DNA of 43,475 nt from Clostridiales bacterium UBA7273 (lineage in GTDB: Bacteria; Bacillota; Clostridia; Oscillospirales; Oscillospiraceae), in the NCBI GenBank assembly GCA_002472405.1, contig DKRV01000007.1, positions 293-43,767 of the forward strand, in the 5' to 3' direction. Positions 1-7,300 of the stretch are shown in pieces. The notes beneath the pieces were generated by a model. It was given only the letters and a program-made list of their open reading frames with translations, was not told the origin of the DNA and ran no database searches. The first letter of the stretch is position 1. Each line of letters starts with the position of its first letter. A program made the position numbers and the translations under genes.

Positions 1-1498
1 GGCTCGCCGTTGCCTCGTCGAGCAGTATTATCGGCGCATCCTTGAGGAAAGCGCGCGCAATGGATATACGCTGGCGCTCGCCGCCGGACAGTTCGCAGCC
101 GTTCTCGCCGATATTGGAGTTCCACTTATCCGGCAGCTTTTCGACAAATTCGGCAACGTTTGCAAGACGCGCTGCCGCCATGACCTCCTCGTCGCTTGCG
201 TCCTTTTTGCCGATGCGGATATTCTCCATAACCGTGTTATCAAACAGCGTTACATCCTGAAACACAATGGAATACAGGCTCATGAGCGTTTCGGGGTCTA
301 TCTTTGAAACATCCATTCCGCCGACCTTTATACTGCCGCGATCGACATCCCAGAAGCGTGCCGCAAGGCGCGAAACTGTGGTCTTGCCGCCGCCGGACGG
401 GCCGACAAGCGCCGTGACCTCGCCCTGCTTTGCGGTAAACGACACATCGCGCAGCACGGTCTCGCCGCCGTCATAGGCAAAGCCGACGTGATCGAAAACG
501 ATATCGCAGCCGTCGTTTGTGAGCTTATCCTCACCCTCCTGAACGGGGTGGTCAAGGATTTCGTTCATGCGCTTGATATTCGTGCTCGTTGAAATAATTG
601 CGGCAAGGTTTTGCAGCGAGCCTTCAAGCGGATCATAAAGGCGCGAAACCACGAGCAGGAACATGAAAAACGTTATGATATCAAGCTCGCCGGCAATGAG
701 AAGATACGAGCCGACAAGCGCCGTTGTGGCTATGCCGAGGCGCAGCACAAGGCTTGCAGTAACGACAAACACCGCCGTTCCAAGTTCGGACTTTGTAAGG
801 CGACTTTCAAATGCGCGCAGCTTTTTGTTAAGGCCGGCAAGATAGCGCTTTTCGGCGTTGTTCGCGCGCAGATCGGGCATGGACTCCATGCACTCCTGAA
901 TTCCGTCCTCGCAGCTTATCCTTGCTGCCATCGACTTTGACGAAAGACTCTTCTGAACTTTTGCGGCAAAAGCTACTATGCAAAATGCTATCGGAAGCAC
1001 CCACACGGACGCAAGCGCCATGCGCCAGTTGAATATAAACAGCGAAAGCGCAATAAGCGTCGTTGATATGATCGCGCCGATCAGCGGCCAGATATGGTGC
1101 GACTGGCTCGTTTCGAGCACCGCGCAGTCGTTCATGATAGCCGAGGTAAGGTCGGCAAGATCCTTCTTCCCGAAAAACGAAAGCGGTATCCTGCGCAGCT
1201 TTTCAGCAAGGCTTATTCTGCGCACGCCGGTCTCAACATAGGTTGCGAGAAATGTGCTGTTATACTGAAGATATGTACACACGAGGATCAACGCGGCGCA
1301 TATCACCGTACCTACGGCGTAAAACGGTATGCGTGATGCCGTGAGCGTGCCGCCGAGCATATCCGACACAAGGCAATACAGCATGCATACCGGCAGCATG
1401 AACGATATATTTTGCAGCGCGCACAGCAGGCTGCCCTTTATCGTGTCCACAGCGCCCTTACGCGAGAGTGCAAAGCGCCTCTGAAGTTTTTCTACCAT
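1..1498 (-). CDS. ABC exporter half-transporter, second of a pair (3' end cut by window edge)
   Basis: Membrane exporter subunit with fused permease and ATPase. The 499 visible residues start at the ATG complementary to 1496-1498, behind a GGAGG-type ribosome site lying in the end of the upstream gene. An N-terminal six-helix exporter domain covers about residues 20-310. The ATPase follows, with Walker A GPSGGGKTT (366-374), the LSGGE signature near 472 and Walker B LLDEATAS at the very last codons, so only the D-loop/H-loop end is missing. Its start lies 3 nt after the stop of the preceding ABC gene, so the two are co-transcribed and probably form a heterodimer. The substrate cannot be read from sequence; a TetR gene at the head of the operon favours a drug, peptide or metabolite exporter. 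Confidence 0.93.
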   Translation of the reverse strand, partial: MVEKLQRRFALSRKGAVDTIKGSLLCALQNISFMLPVCMLYCLVSDMLGGTLTASRIPFYAVGTVICAALILVCTYLQYNSTFLATYVETGVRRISLAEKLRRIPLSFFGKKDLADLTSAIMNDCAVLETSQSHHIWPLIGAIISTTLIALSLFIFNWRMALASVWVLPIAFCIVAFAAKVQKSLSSKSMAARISCEDGIQECMESMPDLRANNAEKRYLAGLNKKLRAFESRLTKSELGTAVFVVTASLVLRLGIATTALVGSYLLIAGELDIITFFMFLLVVSRLYDPLEGSLQNLAAIISTSTNIKRMNEILDHPVQEGEDKLTNDGCDIVFDHVGFAYDGGETVLRDVSFTAKQGEVTALVGPSGGGKTTVSRLAARFWDVDRGSIKVGGMDVSKIDPETLMSLYSIVFQDVTLFDNTVMENIRIGKKDASDEEVMAAARLANVAEFVEKLPDKWNSNIGENGCELSGGERQRISIARAFLKDAPIILLDEATAS

Positions 1499-1501
1499 GT
1501 C

Positions 1502-3271
1502 TTACGCCTCCTTTGCAACTTTCCACTGCACCGACTTCTGATAATCGTTCCACATATCGGCAAACAGGCCGTTTTGCGCCTTCAGCTCGTCAAACCCTCC
1601 GTCCTCGACCACTTTGCCGTCGCGCAGGACGAAGATGCGGTCGGCATTTGCGACGGTTGACAGGCGGTGGGCTATCATAATGACAGTCTTGCCGCGCGCA
1701 AGCTCGCCGAGCGCCTGCTGCACTTTGACCTCATTATCGGGGTCTGCAAAGGCGGTTGCCTCGTCAAGGATGAGCACCGGCGCATTTTTGAGCATTGCGC
1801 GCGCAATGGCAATGCGCTGCATCTCGCCGCCGGAGAGATAAATTCCCTCGCTTCCGATGACTGTATTTACGCCCTGCGGAAATTTTTCGATTATATCCAT
1901 ACACTGCGCGGCCTTGAGCGCCGCCATGACCTCGGCTTCGCTCGCCGCCGGGTTGCTGAGGCAGACATTGTCAAGTATGCTTCCCTTTATGAGTCTGCTG
2001 TTCTGGAAAACGAATGATACCGTGTTCATTAGCTCATCTTTGGGGATCTGCTTAACGTCAGCTCCGCCAATTCTGACACTGCCCGACTGCGGATCGAAAA
2101 ATCGGGCGATGATGCTCGCGAGTGTCGATTTTCCCCCGCCGGACGGGCCGACGAACGCAACGGTCTGCCCCTCGGCAATTTTCAGCGAAACATTGTCCAC
2201 GGCATTTTTGCTTCCGTCATAGGAAAAGCTCACGTTTTCAAGCTCAACCGAACCGTCCGCCGGATGCTGCACATCATCCGATGTGCTAAGCTCAGAGAGA
2301 TCGAGAACACTGTCAACGCGGTCGATCGCGTCGGCAACGATCATGTTGTTTTCGCTCATATACATAAGGCTTGTCATCGTAAGCGTTATAACGGGCGTTA
2401 TGATGATATAAAACAGCACGTCAAGCAGCAGCTCCGGAGTTACCGTGCCGTGCGAGAACCAGAACGCCCCGACGATAAGGAATGCGAAAACGCTGTTTAT
2501 CGCCAGCGTATACAGCATCATCGGCCCACGCAGATCGAGCGTATACGACGTCGTCCACTTTTCATAATTATCGATAGTTCCCTTGAATTTTTTAAACGAG
2601 AACACAGTCTGGCCGAAGGTTTTCACGACCGGGATGCCACGGACATACTCAACAGCCTCGTTTGACATATCCGCCAGCGCATTCTGATACTCGGTCATCT
2701 TGCGCTGCATGTTCTTGCCCGTCATGCCGCTCATGCAGATAAATGCAAGCAGCACCGGCGCAAGGCTCAAAAGTCCGAGACGCCAGTCGAACACGGCAAG
2801 CAGTGCGAGCATGCCGACGATGTTTGCTATCGCCTTGGCCTTATCCGGCAGCTGATGGGCAAGGTATGCCTCGGTTGCGCCGGTCGTTTCGGATATGGTG
2901 CGGCGCAGCTTGCCGCTTCCGAACTGCTCGATAACGCCGAGCGGAAGCTTCGAGATATGCTCGGTCATTTCTATGCGCATATTCGTTGCTATGCGGAACG
3001 CCGCCATGTGCGAGCACATAAGCCCGGTTATATACACCAAAACGGCAGCTACGGCAAAAAGCACGGCCATCCAGCCGTAATGCGTTATGTTAACCGCTTC
3101 ACCGAAATTCGGTGCAACCTCTATCACTTCCTTAAGTATTCGCCATATGTACCAGAACGGCACGAGCGCTATGAGCGCACTCACGGCGGCAAAGAACCAC
3201 GAAAGATACGAAAGTATCTTCCTGTTGCCGGCATAGCTCAGCAGCCGGCCGAGATTGGATTGTTTCTTCAA
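1502..3271 (-). CDS. ABC exporter half-transporter, first of a pair
   Basis: Fused permease-ATPase exporter, 589 residues, the usual length for a half-transporter. I chose the TTG complementary to 3269-3271 as start because GGGAGG (3281-3286) sits 9 nt upstream; an in-frame TTG at 3292 would place that site inside the gene. Hydrophobic segments run through about residues 20-310. The ATPase has Walker A VGPSGGGKST (374-383), signature LSGGE (479-483), Walker B with D503-E504 and the H-loop histidine near 535. After Walker B it reads AFADPDNE, a form common in Firmicute exporters that travel with a TetR gene. It lies between the TetR gene (106 nt upstream) and the partner transporter (3 nt downstream). 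Substrate unknown. Confidence 0.93.
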   Translation of the reverse strand: MKKQSNLGRLLSYAGNRKILSYLSWFFAAVSALIALVPFWYIWRILKEVIEVAPNFGEAVNITHYGWMAVLFAVAAVLVYITGLMCSHMAAFRIATNMRIEMTEHISKLPLGVIEQFGSGKLRRTISETTGATEAYLAHQLPDKAKAIANIVGMLALLAVFDWRLGLLSLAPVLLAFICMSGMTGKNMQRKMTEYQNALADMSNEAVEYVRGIPVVKTFGQTVFSFKKFKGTIDNYEKWTTSYTLDLRGPMMLYTLAINSVFAFLIVGAFWFSHGTVTPELLLDVLFYIIITPVITLTMTSLMYMSENNMIVADAIDRVDSVLDLSELSTSDDVQHPADGSVELENVSFSYDGSKNAVDNVSLKIAEGQTVAFVGPSGGGKSTLASIIARFFDPQSGSVRIGGADVKQIPKDELMNTVSFVFQNSRLIKGSILDNVCLSNPAASEAEVMAALKAAQCMDIIEKFPQGVNTVIGSEGIYLSGGEMQRIAIARAMLKNAPVLILDEATAFADPDNEVKVQQALGELARGKTVIMIAHRLSTVANADRIFVLRDGKVVEDGGFDELKAQNGLFADMWNDYQKSVQWKVAKEA

Positions 3272-3280
3272 ATGGACTGC

Positions 3281-3286
3281 CTCCCT
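3281..3286 (-). promoter_or_regulatory. Ribosome binding site that decides a TTG start
   Basis: On the minus strand GGGAGG is followed by 9 nt and a TTG. No ATG in frame lies nearby, so the first ABC exporter gene most likely begins with TTG at 3271. Confidence 0.7.
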
Positions 3287-3302
3287 GTTCAAAATTTAGC
3301 TC

Positions 3303-3321
3303 CGGAAAGCAATGCTTTCCG
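3303..3321. repeat. Perfect 9-bp inverted repeat between the TetR and ABC genes
   Basis: CGGAAAGCA and TGCTTTCCG flank a single base. It sits about 32 bp upstream of the ABC start codon. It could be a hairpin in the polycistronic mRNA or an operator; there is no T-run to make it a terminator. Confidence 0.7.
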
Positions 3322-3333
3322 ATATTAATTCGT

Positions 3334-3359
3334 CTTGAGTTAGCCTTCGCTAACTCAAG
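3334..3359. repeat. Perfect 11-bp hairpin between the TetR and ABC genes
   Basis: CTTGAGTTAGC and its exact complement are separated by the 4-base loop CTTC. No T-run follows on either strand, so it is probably an mRNA-stabilising or processing hairpin, or an attenuator between regulator and exporter genes, rather than a normal terminator. Confidence 0.75.
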
Positions 3360-3377
3360 GTCAAAAAATTAAACATT

Positions 3378-3995
3378 TTACTGACCCATAATTTTCAGCC
3401 AGCCTGCCGTGTAAAATTCGGCAAGCTCATCAAGATATCTGCCTGCATCGGCCTGCGGCATATTGTGGACTATCATCTCGAAAACGGCATTCATCATACC
3501 GGTCACGAGTATGTGCTCAAGGTGCTCGTCGATATGCGGCACGGTGTTTCCGAGCTGCCGGAGCACTTCATAGTAATTGTGCGTACCCTCGACCTCAAGC
3601 TCAACAAGCTCGTCGATCATGCCCGAATACTTAGTCCCCTCCGAGCGGCGGAGAATGAGAAACAGCGCGTCGTGATGGTCGAAGGAATAATCAAGCATTT
3701 TCACCATGCACGCATGCCCGGCCTTGCCCATATGCTCGGGCTTCTGTTCTATAGGAAGCTGCTCAAATTCGGTGAGAGCATCCCTATATGCGCCGATTAT
3801 ATACCGATACTCCTCGTCCACAAGCGCGGCAAAAAGCTCCTGCTTGCCGGCATAATAGCCGTAGAACGCCCCGGTCGTGACCCCGGCAGCTTTAACTATG
3901 CTGCGAAGAGAGGATGAGCGATAGCCCTTTTCCATAAACTCGGCCTTTGCCGCACTGTGTATGCGCTCAAGCGTCGATATATCGTCAACGGACAT
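3378..3995 (-). CDS. TetR/AcrR-family transcriptional regulator
   Basis: DNA-binding repressor of 205 residues, typical TetR length. The start is the ATG complementary to 3993-3995, preceded by AAAGGAGAGA; an upstream in-frame extension runs into repeat DNA and has no ribosome site. The helix-turn-helix covers about residues 28-52 and reads SLRSIVKAAGVTTGAFYGYY, the classic TetR recognition pattern. The C-terminal ligand-binding domain is helical and diverges. It is the first gene of the ABC exporter operon, and a large palindrome overlaps the -10 of the operon promoter, so autorepression with relief by the exported compound is the likely circuit. Ligand unknown. Confidence 0.93.
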   Translation of the reverse strand: MSVDDISTLERIHSAAKAEFMEKGYRSSSLRSIVKAAGVTTGAFYGYYAGKQELFAALVDEEYRYIIGAYRDALTEFEQLPIEQKPEHMGKAGHACMVKMLDYSFDHHDALFLILRRSEGTKYSGMIDELVELEVEGTHNYYEVLRQLGNTVPHIDEHLEHILVTGMMNAVFEMIVHNMPQADAGRYLDELAEFYTAGWLKIMGQ

Positions 3996-4011
3996 TATGC
4001 TCTCTCCTTTC

Positions 4012-4070
4012 ATCAGCGTGTCAAAAAAGTCTGTGACTTTTTTGCACGCTTCAAAAACGCCACATTTTTT
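4012..4070. repeat. Dispersed ~58-bp repeat, copy 1
   Basis: This stretch matches 39275-39332 in the same orientation with about six differences including a 1-base indel. Its core is a hairpin of AAAAAAGTC, loop TGT, GACTTTTTT, extended by GCGTG/CACGC arms. Here it lies in the 5' leader of the TetR gene, ending about 17 nt before the start codon. Confidence 0.8.
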
Positions 4071-4237
4071 GTGAAAACAAGTTTTCACGAAAAATCTCGC
4101 TACGCTCGTCAAAAAGCCTGATAAATCAGACGTTTTTGATGGCTATAATCTAATCACGAGTGGGGTCTTTGTCCCCTCGAGCTCCCCTGCTGCTCTATTT
4201 TCTCTCATTTGCAGCATAGTATTCTGGTAGTTTGTTT
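4012..4237 (-). other. Long structured 5' leader of the TetR-ABC operon
   Basis: From the predicted transcription start near 4258 to the ATG at 3995 there are about 260 nt without a supported gene. The stretch holds the dispersed repeat, the palindrome GTGAAAAC/GTTTTCAC (about 4071-4088) and a further imperfect hairpin with AAAAA/TTTTT arms near 4113-4141. A weak in-frame reading extends the TetR gene backward but lacks a ribosome site. I see no known riboswitch. Confidence 0.5.
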
Positions 4238-4269
4238 AATATAGCAGTGTTATATAACGGTGTTATATT
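4238..4269. promoter_or_regulatory. Probable TetR operator, 32-bp palindrome
   Basis: Thirteen of sixteen base pairs are complementary around the centre TTATATAA (about 4250-4257). The outer arms AATATA/TATATT overlap the -10 of the promoter reading into the TetR-ABC operon. Size, symmetry and position fit a TetR-family operator bound by two dimers or one extended dimer. Binding by the neighbouring regulator is inferred. Confidence 0.7.
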
Positions 4270-4293
4270 AATATCCTTTTCCTATTTTGTCAA
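4265..4293 (-). promoter_or_regulatory. Sigma-A promoter of the TetR-ABC operon
   Basis: On the minus strand a perfect -35 TTGACA (4288-4293) is followed by 17 bp and the -10 TAATAT (4265-4270). Transcription should begin near 4258. Confidence 0.8.
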
Positions 4294-4313
4294 TAGGAAA
4301 ATGCTCTATAAGC

Positions 4314-4342
4314 AAAAAAATCTCCCGGCCAAAGGCCGGGAG
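4314..4342 (-). terminator. Intrinsic terminator of the SLH protein gene
   Basis: CTCCCGGCC and GGCCGGGAG form a perfect 9-bp GC-rich stem with a 3-base loop, followed on the minus strand by a run of seven T. It lies 12 bp after the stop codon. Confidence 0.93.
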
Positions 4343-4353
4343 AGAGATTTGAT

Positions 4354-7300
4354 TTACATTATTACAGGGACCTTGAGGACAAACTGGTTGCAGTAGCGCG
4401 AGAGTATCGCGGCTATCTGGGCGCGGGTCGCGGTTCCCTGCGGAGTGAGCGTAGTGCTGGTGGTTCCCGTTATTATTCCTGCGCCGATCGCCCACTGGAA
4501 GGGCTGCGTCATGCCTTTGGATATCTTCAGCACATCGGAGTAGCCGAGGATGTTGGTCGTGTCGTACTTGGACACATCGTCACCGGCATAGTTCTTGGCA
4601 TAGCGGAACAGCATAGTTACAAGCTGCTCGCGAGTAAGCTTTCCGTTCGGGCCGAAAGTAGTTTCGGAAAATCCGTTGATTATGCCGTTTGCAACGCCCC
4701 AGCGGACAGCCTCATAGCAATAGCTGCTCGGGCTGATATCGGTGAACTTGCATCCGTCGCCGGGTACGACCGGGCTGCCGGACATACGCCACAAAACGGT
4801 TATGAACTGCGACCTGACGGTCGGGTCATTGGGCGAGAACGTTGTTGCCGTCGTGCCCTGCATAAGCCCCATGGTGTACGCAAAGCGGATATTGTTATAG
4901 CACCAGTCGCTTGGCTTAACGTCGGTAAAGCGGTTTACATAACTATTATAGTCCGTGTTTGTGTATCTGGCAAACATGGCCGTTATGCTGTGATCCTCAC
5001 CGACGCTTATGAACTGATATTCGCCGTTATCGTCAAGAGTCGCGCTCACGCCGTCAACAAGCACATTTTTGATGTAGTAGCCCTCGGAGGCTTCGACCTT
5101 GAATTTGAGCGTTTCGCCGCGCGCGACATTCATTGTCTCGGGGCTTATCTTTCCGCCCTCGGCCTGAATGACGTGGATCTTGAACTCATACACAAGCTCG
5201 CCGTCATCGGTGTAGCTGTCGTCGCCGGGATAGGGATCGAGCCTGTCGCCGATCGCCCAGCTTGCGGTGAAGGTGGTCTCTGTCGGCACCTCAACGCTGC
5301 TGCCGGCAGCATACAGCTCGTCGTTAGCAGACCAGCCGCGCAGATGATATCCTTCGTAGTAGATAAACGGCAGAGTCACGGTTCCGCTCTTGTCTTCAAG
5401 AACGCCGACTATGCGGCTTCCCTTGTTGCGGTCAAGCGTCGCGTTACCGATCTTTATGGTGCCGTAGTCAAATATTTGAGCACCGCCGGTCGTGCGTATG
5501 CGGGCGTTGCGCTCGACATTAAGCGTGGCCCTTTCCTTGATCGTAAGCTTGCTGCCGCCGGGTATCTTATGAGGATTGCCGGAATCGAGAGCCGCGTTTA
5601 CGATAAACTCGCCGCTGTAGAAGGTAAGGTCATATGCGGTGGGATCCTCTGTCGCGACGGTCTGGATGGTCAGGCTTTCCTTTGAGTAGAACGCGCTGTT
5701 GCACGAATCATCGGCCTTCGGCTGCGAGTAAATGAACTTATCTCCGTCAAGGTTTATAAGTCCGCCGCTTTTTATGATGAACATGCCGAGGAGCTGATTC
5801 ATGCTCTTTACGGATACGTTTGACATTATTATGAGCGAAAAGTCGCCGGTGTTGAGCGTAACATCATCGTCAAAGACTATATCCTCGCGGTTTTTTAGCT
5901 GAGCGTTTATAAGCAGCGTCACGACGCCGCCGCCCTCGGCAGCGTTTGCGTCCTTGAGAGCCGCCAAAACAGAGAAATACTTTTTATCCTTGAATTCGGC
6001 CTGATACTGCTTGTAGTCATGATCACCCTTTGTGTCGGACGCGGAGATGAGCACCGGGAAGCCGGTGACGCCCTGGAGGTAATACTCCTCCGAGTCGCCT
6101 ATGCCCCAGTAGCAGTAGTTAGTCTCGGGATGGGCATCGACATACATTTTGAGCGCCGAGGACGCGTTCTTGGTGCGCGTTCCCTCAACAGTCACATACT
6201 CTGCGAGTATGCATGCAGCGCCGGTTCCGTTGAAGCTCTGCACCGTGGGATACAAAACGCCCTTATCCGAAGGATAGCCCTGCTGGCAGGTACCGTAGAG
6301 ATAATAGCAGTATTTGAGCACCGTACCGACCGGAGCGCCGGCAATTGCGCCGTAGGTCGATGCGCCGTTTACTGCGCCGTAGCTTGTGCAGTTAATGACG
6401 GTGCCCATATTGCCGCCGCCGATAATGCCGCCGGAGTTTGACGCACCGGCAACATTGCAGCTCGACCAGCAGTTTGCTATCGTGCCGAAATTGAAATCTG
6501 CGCATATGGCCGCGGAGTTTACACCCTTGGACGTTACCGAGCCGCTGATGCCGAGGTTTTTAACTACGGCGCTGTTGCCCGTTACCTGGCCGAAGAAGCC
6601 CTGATCGTCGGCCGAGCTGTTAATATACAGATACTTGAGCGTATAGCCCTGACCGTCGAATATTCCCTTGAACGGATCCTTCACGGTGCCAACAGGTGTC
6701 CACGAGGTTCCGCTTGCGGCCGAGTAGCTTACGGACATATCGATATCATGCGTCATGAAGAAGATTATGTCCTTGGTCTTGTAGCCTTCGTTGACATATT
6801 TTCTGAACGCAACGAGATCATCCATATTGCTTATGCTGTAGCAGCCGCCCTCGACGCCGTCGGAGCGCGTGCTGTACAGTGCGCGCATGGTGTTTGTCGC
6901 CTCATAGTCGCCGCAGTAGCCGTCATCAGCGCCGGTGCCGCTCAGCTTGGGGTTGACGAGAACCGGGAAATAGCCGTTTGCGCCGGGGATCTCGTTTATG
7001 GACGAGGCAGTGTGCCACGAGCAGTAAAGCTCACTATCCTGCTTATAGACCCAGGCGTTGAGCGCTTCGAGCATATCATCGCCGGTGTAGCTGTCGATGG
7101 TGACGGCCTTCTTGAGGGTGCATTTCTGCGTTCCGTCAACATCGTACTTGAAGTACATGCAGTCGTTAAAGACGCTGTCCTTATCGGTCTTATTGTAGAA
7201 ATCGTCGATAAGGCCGTAGAGATAGTAGCAGTTATTGAAGGTCGAGCCGTTTGACCGTCCGACAAAGCCGGACTTCTCGCCCTCGTCGCTGGTGGTGTAC

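Noticed and set aside
3996..4112. N-terminal extension of the TetR gene back to 4112
   Set aside because: The extension is repeat DNA without a ribosome site, while AAAGGAGAGA sits right before the ATG at 3995.
4268..4495. Minus-strand open frame across the terminator of the SLH gene
   Set aside because: It overlaps the SLH gene end in another frame, runs through the hairpin and has no family pattern.
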